Origin: Reclinomonas americana ATCC 50394
Taxonomy: Eukaryota > Jakobida > Jakobea > Jakobida
Assembly (NCBI GenBank): GCA_048213135.1
Contig: PS015084.1
Span: 61,406 to 99,350 of the forward strand
Direction: 5' to 3'
DNA: 37,945 nucleotides
Shown here: positions 9,787 to 19,500 of the stretch, in pieces
Layout of the letters: every line of letters starts with the position of its first letter
How positions within the stretch are numbered: the stretch's first letter is position 1
Program-made: the position numbers and the translations under genes
Notes under the pieces: model-generated
The model's database searches: none
What the model was told of the DNA's origin: nothing
The model's input: only the letters and a program-made list of their open reading frames with translations

Positions 9787-10758
9787 TCATTCAGTTCCTG
9801 ACGCACCAGAGTTGCGCTGGCGAGGTTGCCCACTGGCGCCTCTGCTCCCTCCGCCGTGTGCGGCTGCAGGTTCACCACTTTGCCCGACACCATCACGAGC
9901 GGCATCGCCTTCTCTTTCCCCACCGTCGTTCCCTCCGGATCCACCACTTGCACCGCTTCCATCGTCATCGCCCGCGGCATTACCTTGGCTACCCTGGACA
10001 TTGCCAGCAGGTGCGGTACCGCCTCTGTCGGCATTGCGATCACCCCTGTCGTCGCCATCGTCGAAACAACCGGCTGGGCGTAGCACAAGTGAGGAACAAC
10101 AGCTGTCATGGACGGGAATAACACAATGCTCCACGCACCACAGGCCATGATGCTGACGACAACATCCAAGATAAACGCTGCCACCTGCAAGCCGACGCTG
10201 ACCCACGACAGCATCACCACAATGTGTTCACGAGTGGCGGCATCCTGACTCATTCCGAGTGTGCCGGACTTGAAAAGGGCGAGCAGTGACGACGATCCGT
10301 GCAGTGCATTCCAGGTTGCTTGCAGCACGGGAGGCCAGTCGTGAATGGTGAGTGGAGTTCGACGGCGATCGGCGGCATTCATGTCTGCAACAGCTGCCTT
10401 GCCTGCACTCATCTTACCCATGACGATGTTGTCGAGAGGGCCGGCGGTGAGTGCCGGCAATGCCACGGAGAACTGTGCAGTGAGGACGGAGATTGTCGTG
10501 TCGTTGGGGTAGGTGAGATTGAGCATGTTGACCACGATGGTGGCGATGTAGCTGAGGTAGTAGCTCACGGCGCCGCCACTGATGCGGTTGCACCAGCTGC
10601 ATTTGCCCTGTGTGGTGACAAGCGCACACACACGCAGAGAGAGAGAGAGAGGAGGAAGGGAGAGCCGAACGGAACCGAACACACAGCAATCGATCGTCAA
10701 CGGAGTGTGTGAGCGTGTGTGCACACACGAAACTCCCCACCTTGCGAGTTCCCACCAT
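9787..10758 (-). CDS. Four-helix membrane protein, copy B
   Basis: Three exons, 10758-10741, 10607-10139 and 10073-9787, sum to 774 nt (257 residues). The layout matches copy A: exon 1 encodes MVGTRK, exon 2 opens with KCSWCNRISGG, followed by four hydrophobic segments at equivalent places (YYLSYIATIVVNMLNL, LTAQFSVALPALTAGPL, the WPPVLQATWNALHG region, and EHIVVMLSWVSVGLQVAAF). Splicing intron 2 (65 bp) puts AGCFDDGDDRGDRN directly after the last helix, as in copy A. The tail then diverges into a long Gly/Asp/Ser-rich region of about 80 residues, apparently disordered. Head-to-tail with copy A on the same strand, so a local tandem duplication. Reading through intron 2 gives another open frame that ends in apparently unrelated sequence, which I reject. 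Confidence 0.76.
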
Positions 10759-10821
10759 GGATGCCTAGTGTGCTTCCGAGTGGCGGGGGGAAAAGCGACT
10801 TCCCTTCCGACTTACGTATAT

Positions 10822-11040
10822 ATGTCACTGGAGGACACGCTGCTCTCTTGTGTCCTCTCTTTGGAGTCTGTCTTCTTTCGTTGTCGCCACCGCTCTGGCT
10901 ACAAGGATAGTCTCTCGACCTACAAGTCGGCGCCAACGACAAGTACCTCGCGATCGAAACGATGCACTCCATCACCTGCAGTTCATGTGGAGGGTGGATG
11001 GCGGACAGTGTCGTCACCGCCGGATTGGAGGGAGAAGTGG
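10822..11040 (+). CDS. Unresolved gene start, beta-propeller-like exon
   Basis: ATG at 10822 opens MSLEDTLLSC; an intron at 10852-10910 would join it to an exon from 10911 reading SLDLQVGANDKYLAIETMHS and on through SSCGGWMADSVVTAGLEGE. That resembles one blade of a WD40-type propeller (small-x-D/G turn, then TAGLEGEV). Its donor is GTGGGT at 11038 or GTGTGC at 11042. Further exons may lie near 11210-11360, but phases conflict and the gene runs into the gap at 11835-12053. Donor GTCCTC of the first intron is weak. Function not assigned. Confidence 0.35.
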
Positions 11041-11519
11041 GTGTGCGATACACGGAGAGAGGCAATGAGGGGAGAGAGAGAGAGAGAAACAGGCAGGCAG
11101 GCATGCAGGCAGTGACACACCACACAGCATGCGTGAAGACTTCCCCATTTCCTCTGCCTGTTCTTCTTCTCCGTTCCCCTTGGCCGTTTCGTGCGTGTTG
11201 TTTATATCAGTGATGCACTGCGACGAGGGGTACCGAGAGCTGACAAGAGACCACCGCTGCGTCGCATGTCGTCGATGGACGATGTGGGGGCGTTGGAATC
11301 GGGAGTTTTCAGTTGCAGGTTCTGGCATCGATGCGTCGCTGCGTGGTGCAGGTGAGCTTGTTTTGTGAGGCAGTTGGGGTGGAGGTGGTAGAGGGCTTAT
11401 TTTGGAAAATGCAGCTGTGCCGCCGAGGTTGCGAAGACGGCAGAGCGTTTGGGTGGGTGAGAGGAGTGATGTGCAGCAGAGTGGTGAGGAGTGAGACAGA
11501 AAGGAGGAAAGGGACACAT

Positions 11520-11529
11520 ACTGTGGCAA

Positions 11530-11571
<42 letters not shown>

Positions 11572-12053
11572 AGTCCCTTCTCTCACTCTCCTTTGGTGCA
11601 TGTCTCTTGCAGTTTCACTGCTGCGTGCTGTTTCGTTCTGCATGATTCGCTGACTAGGCTGCCTCTTTCGTCTTCAGTTGACTCTGGCTCAATTCAAGCT
11701 ACTTCTCCCTCTCATCCTCTACCTCTTCCCTCTCATCCTACCTCTTCCCTCTCCTTGTTTCCTCCTCCCTCTTCCCTCCTCTCCTCTCCTCTGCCTCTCC
11801 TCTCCTCTCCTCTCTTCTCCTCTCCTCTCCTCTCNNNNNNNNNNNNNNNNNNNNNNNNNNNNNNNNNNNNNNNNNNNNNNNNNNNNNNNNNNNNNNNNNN
11901 NNNNNNNNNNNNNNNNNNNNNNNNNNNNNNNNNNNNNNNNNNNNNNNNNNNNNNNNNNNNNNNNNNNNNNNNNNNNNNNNNNNNNNNNNNNNNNNNNNNN
12001 NNNNNNNNNNNNNNNNNNNNNNNNNNNNNNNNNNNNNNNNNNNNNNNNNNNNN
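11520..12053. repeat. (GA)n and (CT/TCCTC)n tracts with a gap
   Basis: A (GA)n run at about 11533-11569 is followed by a pyrimidine tract (about 11700-11834) of TCTCC units that enters 219 N and resumes at 12054. An exon could be hidden, but both gap edges are intron-like. Confidence 0.7.
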
Positions 12054-12546
12054 CTCCTCTCCTCCCTCACCCTTTCCCGTTCCCTTCCTCACCCTTCCGT
12101 CTTGCGGTAGACACCATCGACGACGGCACCACTCGTCGCCCACGCCGGGTGAGTGCCAGCGACGCCGGCCACCAACGAGTGCCGCGGATGGAGATGGAGG
12201 CGGCCGCGGTGCCGCGACAGGCTGGTGGCTTTACCGGTCGTCTCCGGCCGACTGCTTCGAGTGGTCGACTGATGGCACCTGCGATGCGCGCCGCCAGCGA
12301 CATTGAAGGCGCGACGGGTTTCGGTGGGCAGGACGATGGCGCTGCGACGCGCAATAGGCACGACCGGCTGCGCAAGAGGCTGGCGGGAACCGGCAGTGCT
12401 GCTGCTGCCGGGGGGGGGGGGGGGTGGAGTTGTTGGAGTCGCGGTGTGGGGATAAGAGCAAGGGAACTCACTGGGCGATTGACGGGCAGAGGGCGGCATG
12501 TCGATACGGCCGTGAGCAGGATACCGTGTAGCGGTAAAGATGAAAA
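12054..12546. other. Probable exon, strand not settled
   Basis: From 12113 the + strand reads TIDDGTTRRPRR and then Ala/Arg/Gly-rich sequence after an acceptor-like GGTAG, open to 12550. The - strand has an ATG at 12499 (MPPSARQSP) with a GTGAGT donor and open frames reading Pro/Ser/Ala-rich sequence. A GTGAGT donor also occurs on the + strand at 12150. A 13-G run at about 12411-12423 makes frames unreliable. GC and codon texture look coding, but no domain is visible, so I leave it uncalled. Confidence 0.3.
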
Positions 12547-12906
12547 CTAATGTTGGGAACTGCAGTCATCACCGTCATCATCAACAATCAAGACTGAATA
12601 CGTGAGCGTGTTGCCGCTCACCTTGCCGTCGGCTCCGTTATTTCCCTTGTCGTCCTTGTCACCTTTCGGTCCAGCTGGTCCGTTGATGCCCTTGTCTTCC
12701 TTGTCGCCCTTGGCTCCGTTCTGCATCGCACCCCCGAATACCGCCCCACGACGATTGTAATGATGTTGATGATGGGGTAATCGTGGTGATGGAGGTGGCT
12801 GAGGTAGTAGAATTGCTGGTGATGGTAGTTGCGACGACGACGATGATGATGAGATGTGCCTGCGTGGGACGCTCGTGTACTTACCGTGGCAGTTAATGCA
12901 GCTCAT
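12547..12906 (-). CDS. Short collagen-like protein
   Basis: ATG at 12906 to TAG at 12547-12549, 119 residues if unspliced. The start is MSCINCH; a GTAAGT donor right after it and a CCAG acceptor would remove 69 in-frame bases, leaving 96 residues. The centre is Pro/His-rich. Residues before the end form about 12 consecutive Gly-X-Y triplets (GAK GDK EDK GIN GPA GPK GDK DDK GNN GAD...), in which nine of twelve begin with Gly and the others with Glu, Asp or Ser. That is a collagen-like sequence with interruptions. It ends in an acidic tail (IVDDDGDDCSSQH). No signal peptide is visible. Partner and location unknown; it may be the last exon of a longer gene. Confidence 0.5.
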   Translation of the reverse strand: MSCINCHGKYTSVPRRHISSSSSSSQLPSPAILLPQPPPSPRLPHHQHHYNRRGAVFGGAMQNGAKGDKEDKGINGPAGPKGDKDDKGNNGADGKVSGNTLTYSVLIVDDDGDDCSSQH

Positions 12907-13090
12907 CGGGGAGAACTTTGATCACACTCGAATTATCTTGACTCCCACTCACTACGTGCCCTCCGTCGCGAGTGATGGCGACCGAGGAAACCGCTTTATG
13001 TTTAATGTGCCCTCCCAGTCGTCGCACTTCTTCTCCACTCTTGCTCACTACTGCAGCCCATTGGACATCTGGAGAACTTGGATGTGCCAC
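12893..13090 (-). pseudogene. WD40-repeat fragment
   Basis: The - strand frame from about 13090 to a TAA at 12893 reads EEVRRLGGHIKHKAVSSVAI and then TRDGGHVVSGSQDNSSVIKV before stopping at LPDELH. This is one complete WD40 blade (GH, hydrophobic strand, DG, VVSGS.D, IKV) with the expected W replaced and one extra Ser. There is no ATG in frame, and neighbouring blades are absent. It overlaps the first codons of the collagen-like ORF in another frame. It could be a relic of a WD40 gene or an exon of an unresolved one. Confidence 0.5.
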
Positions 13091-13118
13091 AGCCCCAACC
13101 TATAGACGGGCGTGCTGA

Positions 13119-13200
13119 TGGTCAGCAATCCGAGCTGGAGCCGACAGTGAGCCTGTCGATGGTCAGCAATCCGAGCTGGAGCCGACAGTGAGCCTGTCGA
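13119..13200. repeat. Perfect 41-bp tandem duplication
   Basis: Positions 13119-13159 and 13160-13200 are identical (TGGTCAGCAATCCGAGC...CCTGTCGA). It lies in non-coding sequence between the WD40 fragment and the FN3 gene. Identity suggests a very recent event. Confidence 0.95.
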
Positions 13201-13568
13201 AGATTTGCATGCAAGACAGGAAGACTGTGCCCGAGTTCATCTTTGAGTTTGTTAAGTTGTCTCTCCCTTCAGCTCTCTCTCTCTCTCTCTCCATACACAC
13301 TTGGCGAATCACCGACATGCTCCAATCAATTCATTTCCATCACTAAACGCCGCCAAACAACAACCGCACACGCTCACGGACCACAAAAATAAAGAAAGAG
13401 CGCACAATCTTGTCGCCTCGTCCCAAGACTATCTCTCCCTCTCTCACTCCCTCAACAACAAGACGACCCCAAATAACAGTTGAGAGAAACCAGAAAGAGA
13501 AAACCCACTAGGACGGAAAAAGCACTTTTGACGGAAACAACACAGAAGCACCATCACCAGCCCTCCGT
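13201..13568. other. 3' flank of the large surface-protein gene
   Basis: No gene seen. Short (CT)n run at about 13271-13290; otherwise unremarkable sequence downstream of the FN3 gene stop. Confidence 0.5.
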
Positions 13569-16500
13569 TTAGAAGGCGAACGCCAGCAGCGCGGCAATGG
13601 CCATCAGCACCACAGTCCACAGCGACGAGGTCGCGGCGAAACCGGCACCACCAGTCGTCGACACACGCAGGTTGGCCGACGGGATCGACTGGCCGAACGA
13701 GTTGACGGCGCGCACATTCACCACGTACGGCGTGCCCGGCTGCAGGTTCGACTGAGTGAACGTGTAGTTGGCGCGCGACGACGACGTCGAGTCGGTGGCG
13801 TTCTTGTAGCCGAAGATGACGTTGCCGCCGTTCTCCGGGAACGTCTGGATCTGGTAGCTGGTGATCAGACCGAGACCAGTGTACACCGGGGTGGAGAAGT
13901 TGACGGTGATCGAGGTGTTGGTGTTGGTGCCCTGAGTCGGGGCGGCCGGAGCGGCAGCCTGGCCCGTCTGGGTCAGAGCGCCCTGAGTCGGCGTGCCAAT
14001 GTTGTTGTTGGCGGTGCCCTGCGAGCCCTGGCCGAGACCGACATTGTTGCCACCGATCAGCACCATGCGGTAGCGCGACGACGGCTTGATGGTCTGGAAC
14101 AGCTGCACGCAAGTGCCGGCAATGGCCGGGTTGGTGCCGCTGCCGAGCGTGGCAGTGTTCATGCCCAGGCCGTCAGCGGCGGCCGGGTTGCCAGTCGACG
14201 CCAGGAAGCGGGTCGTCCACTGCCAGAACACCAGGTAGTAGGTGGCGGCCGCAGTCGTGCCCGAGCCCACCGCAGTCCACGACACGCGGTACTCGTTGGC
14301 GGCGTAGAAGTCCAGCGACGGGGTGCCAGCAGCCGGCACAATGCCAGTCGTGGTCACCGGCGACGCCTGAATGTAGATCGACAGCGAGCTGTTGCCCGTG
14401 CCAATCGAGTTGGTCGCGTTGAGGAAGAAGCGGTAGAAGTTGCCGTTCACCACCGTCACAGACGCCGTGGTGTCGGCAGCGCCCAACGCCACACTCGGGC
14501 TTGTGGTCGTGGCCGACGCACCAGTCAGAGTCTGCGCAGAGATGGCAGTCGACGCGCCAGTGGCAGTCGTCCACGAGAACGCAATCGCCGTGCCAGTGTT
14601 GCTGGTCACCGCAAAGTTGGTCTGGTCGTTCGGCACCTGGCCCGTCAGCACGTTGTTGTTGAGGCCGTTGCCGATGATACCGTCGCCAAAGGTGGCCTGA
14701 GTGGTCGACGTGCCAATGCCGTTAATGCCGCGCACATCGACAAAGTAGTTGGTGGCGTCAGTGAGGCCGCGGATCACAGCCTGCTGCACCGAGGTGGTGT
14801 TCTGGGTCAGCGTGCTGGCCGTAGCCGCGCGCCATGACACCTGCCACTGGTTCACGAAGCCCTGGCCGCCAGTCTCCTGCGGCTGTCCCCAGCTGAGCCA
14901 GATCGAGGTCGAACGCTTGAGCAGAAGGCTCGACGACAGCGACGTGATGCCGCTCGGGCGCTGCGGCGACGTGGCCGTGGTGATGGTGATGGCCGACGCA
15001 GACCAGGCAGTCTGGTAGCCGTTGAACGACGCCACGCCAATGCGGTACTTGGTGTTGGAGTTGAGGCCGTTCACCAGCAGCGACGAGGTGGTCGAGCCGA
15101 GCGAGCCAGTGAACTGGTTCACGAACGAGTCCGGCACGAAGGTGGTCGAGGTGACGTTGGTCAGGTTCTGCACCAGCACCTGCACGCCGACAAAGTTCGC
15201 GAAGCCGTCCGAGGTGGTCAGCGAGTACTGCGTGCCCTGCACAGTCGACGGCGTCGACAGCGTGAAGGTGGCGTAGCCGGAGCCAGTCGTGCCAGCCGAG
15301 CCGCCAGTGGTCAGAGCCGGCAGCGGGTACGGGCGCACAATCGAGTTGGCAATCTGCGGCAGAGTGCCCGACTGAGCACCGTTCTGCGTCGAGGTCACGC
15401 CAGAGTCCGAGCGGGTGTTGGTGGCCTGCACGGCGTAGGTGTACGACTTGCCCGGAATGGTCGGGAAGTTGAAGTTGGTGGTCAGGTTCGTCCACGTGTA
15501 CGTGCGGTTGCAGTTATTGGTGTTCTGCGTCACAATGTAGCCGTTGATCGAGGTGCCACCGATGCCAATCGGCGACGCCCACGAGATGTTGGAGATGGTG
15601 TCCTGGTAGTAGTTGCCAGAGAAGCCCACACCGCCAGCAGAGCCGCCCTCCGAGTTGGCCACACCGCCAACGAGCGTCGGGGCCGCCGGGGCGATCGGAG
15701 CATCGTCTGTGTGGTGGGGGAGAAGGGAGGCGGTGGATGAGATACTGATATTCAAAAGAAGTAGAGGGTCCCCTGTCTATCTCGCATCCTATATAAGTCT
15801 TTCTCTCCCCTCTCCTCTTTCTTTCTCTTCCCTTTCCCTCCCTTCCCGCCCCCCTCCCTTCCTTCCCCCTTTCACGCAACTGGTGTTGTGAGTGGTCTGC
15901 GTCAGCGGGCCAGCAGCCGTGGCCGAGTTGGTCGACGTCGCAGTGGCGTACACTTGGTACGTGTACGACGTGTTGGCCGTCAGAGTTGTGTCGGAAGCGT
16001 AAGTGGCGGTCAGCGCCCAGCCAGTCGGCAGGGTGACAGTGGCCACAGACACCGGGGTCGCGTTGCCCTGGCCGCGGAAAACGGTGAAGCCGGTCACGGC
16101 GTTGGTGCCAAAGTTCTGCGGAATCGTCCACTGCAGGAAGATGTTGTTGAGGCCGTACTGCGTCACGATCAGGTTGGTCGGCGGGCTCGGCACGACACCG
16201 CTGGAAGCCGGAGTGGTGAAGTTGATGGCAGTGCTGAACGCGCACGTCACCGGGTTGGCGGTGGTGCCAGCCGGGTTGAAGGGCGAGGTCGGGAAGGCAA
16301 TCGAGAATTGGTTGCTGGCGCAGATCTGCAGGTTGACCGAGGTGCCAGCCGGCAGGCCGGTCACGTCGATGTAGTAGGTCGACAGGTTGTTGGTCCACGA
16401 AGGCGCAGCGCCGCTGCCGTTGGTGGCCGGGATGGAGCTGGTGTCAATGTTGGTGGCGGTGCCCGCAGTGGCCGCAGTCACCTGCGAGGCGCTCGTGGTC

Positions 16501-19500
16501 GAGTACACCACACGGTAGTTGGTGACGTTCGGGTTGGGCGTCGACAGGTTGCTCTGTGAGGCGCTCGAGGTGGCAGTGTTGGAGCCGCCGACGCTGATCG
16601 GGGTCGAGAAGTTGAGGCGCACGCCAGTCGAGAACAGGCGCGAGTACGCCACGTTGGTGGGCGCAGCCGGCACAGAGCCGTTGTTGTCGGTGGTGCCCTG
16701 GATGGAGCCGGCCGCCGATTGAGTGGCGTTGTTGTTGACAGAGATCTTGGCCTTGACCGTGTACTGCGTGGCAGCCACAAAGTTGTTGGCGGTGCCGCTC
16801 ACAGTGAAGCCGGTGATCTGCGCGTAGAAACCCGAGTTGTACGAGAACAGGCCGTTGAACACGGTGCTGAGGGTGCTGGCGTTGTTGTTGTTAAAAATGG
16901 CGGTCTGGTCAGCGCTGGCGCTGGTCACCGTGTAGGCGACGGACGGTGCGGCAGCAGTGTCGCCCGAGCCAAAGGTGGCCGGGAAGTTGAAGGCGACGAC
17001 AAACGACGTCGAAGTGACCTGGTCCACAGAGCCAGTGTACGGGGCGACCGTGTAGCCAGTCGGCGTGGCCGGCGCACCAGACGCCAGAGTCACCGTCACG
17101 GCTGTGGCATAGTTCAGGGTGCTGTCCGTAGGACCGGTGCCGTTGTAGTAGGCCGCAGCCACAGTGCAGCTGGTGCCAGACAGGCCAGTGACCTTGGTGA
17201 GCACGCGATTGCGTGTCAGACTAGCGGTGTTGGTGTCGGTGATGCCCAAATCACCCAAATTGGCTGCCGAGGTAGCAATCGTGGAGGTTGAGCCGCAGAC
17301 CGACTTGACGTACCACGCGGCAGCGCCAACCACGCCCACATTGCCCGCCGGAGCCTCCCACTCCACCCACGCCGAGGTCGACGTGACGTAGCGCACGGTG
17401 GACGACATTGTCGGCGCCGTCGGCGACACGACAGCGGTCGCCGGGACAGCGCTCGTGGTCAGGGTGCCGCTCCAGGCCGTGGCCGAGCGGTTGACCTGCG
17501 ACTCAGTCCACACGTTGATGGTGTACGAATAGCCGCCAGTGGTGCCGTTGTTCGTTAGAGTGCCAACGGTGTAGCCGCGCCACGTGCCAGCTGAGTTCGC
17601 ATCAGTGGCGGTCACAGTGGTGGGACCAGTGTTGTCGCCGACCACAAACGCGCGATAAGCAGTGGTGCCTGTGACGAAGTTGCTGGTCTGCTGCACAGTC
17701 AGCGAGGTGTTGATGTCCTTGAAGTTGAGAGCGTTGTTGCCGGGGGTCTGCGACGAGAGACCGCCCTGGCCGACGAGGTTAGTCGGCAGCTGCAGCCAGA
17801 TGGTGGCAGAGGTACTGCTGATGTAGTAGATGGCATTGGTGCCGGCGGTGGTGATCGGAGCGCGGGCTGTTCGGAGGGAGAGCAAGTGTGAGCTCACCAA
17901 TGGCGAGAGGAACAGAGCAGGTATAAGAAGCGCAACTGGTGGCGGTCCAGAACGGGGTACCAGACGGCGCGACAGCGGCAGTCAGAGAATTGGTGCTGGC
18001 GTTGTTCACGACGGAGATATTCACCAGCGGGTTGTACTGGCGGCCGGGGAGGAGGCCCGAGAGGGTGACCTGCCAGCCGTCGAGGTGACCCGTGGCGGGC
18101 TGGCTGCTGTTGGCCGCGGTGGTGAGGTTCGCCGTGGGGACAGCGATACCGCGCACAAAGGCAGAGCCAGTGGCAGTGAAGGAGTAGGAGGCGACAGTTG
18201 CGGCGTTGGAGTTGGCCTGGTTGGCGGTGAACGTCGCACCGCCATTCTTCATGGTGATGACGAAGGTCAGCGAGGTGTCGGTAATGTCGACGATGGTGAC
18301 GGAGTCGGGGTTGGAGAGGGCACCAGCGTTGGAGCCGGCGGTGGAGGGAGTAACAGCGGTGTTGACGCTGGTAACGGTGCCGGCAAAAGCAGTGCCGCCA
18401 ACGACATCGTACAATGTGGCCGCAGCGGCGAGGGTGACAGCTCCAGCAGCAGCGTAGCCCGTGCCCTGGGCGTTCACGCCAGTAACGGTAAGGGCGCCGG
18501 CAGCGCTGATCGAGATGTTCAGAGTGGCATTGCCAGCCTGGTTGATGGCTACACCAGTGTAGTTGGAGGACACGCCGTATCCAGAACCCGCAGTGGTCAC
18601 AGCAACGGCAGTGACTGCACCGACACCTTGTGTGGTGAACAGCAGCGCGCCATTGCCCGCCGGGAAGGTGGCGCTACCGCTCGTGCAATTGGGGGTGGCG
18701 GCGATCTTGACAGTATCGTTGTTCGCATAACCAGAGCCAGCAGCGTTACCGATGGCAACTGCGGCAATGGTTCCGTCAGCACCGACAGTCACCGTGAGCG
18801 TAAGAGCATTGTCACCAGCGCCTGTCTGCTTGGTTGTGGCGCAGTTCGCGAAAACCTTGCGGTAGCCAACGCCGGCAGTGCCAGTAGTGACAGCCGCAAT
18901 ACCGCCAGCAGCAGCGTTGGACACAGCGGCGTTGCCCGTGCAGCAATAGAGCGGCGCAGCGGTGCCGCCGCTGACCAGCGTGTAGCTCACGCCGTAGGTG
19001 GTAGTGGCACCAGGAGCAGCCGCACCGCGAATGGCGACAAGGACCTTGGCAGCCGACACGGCAGACCCGGCAGTGTTGCCGTCGAGGTACTGGAAGTCGG
19101 TGGGAGCCGCACCATTGTTGGCTGCGTTGGTACCAGCGACAAAGGTAATGGCGTTCACACCACCAAGCGGCGCAGAGGTGCTGGCGGCAGTCGCCACCAC
19201 ACCACGGTTTTGCGGCGAGCCAGCGTACATCACGACAAAGTTGTTGCCGAGCGTGACAAAGGCGGCAGCACTGGTGACGGCAGAGCCGGAGCGGTTGTAC
19301 CAGATGGCGTTGGTGGGCGCAGTCACACCGAGTGAGGACTGCATGACAACGTTTTGCGAGACGGCGGTGGTGCCAGGGCCAAGGTTCGTCGCCACAAGCG
19401 TCACGGTGCCGGCAGCGGTGGCCGAGAAGGTCATCGTGCCAGTGAGGTCGCTGGCGCCCATCGTCACAGTGCCGCTTGCAAAGCCATTGACGTTGTTCGG

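Noticed and set aside
17830-19335. 501-codon + strand frame antisense to the FN3 gene
   Set aside because: Gly/Arg/Val-rich shadow of the GC-rich FN3 exon 6; the - strand has the family motifs and the phase-consistent splicing.
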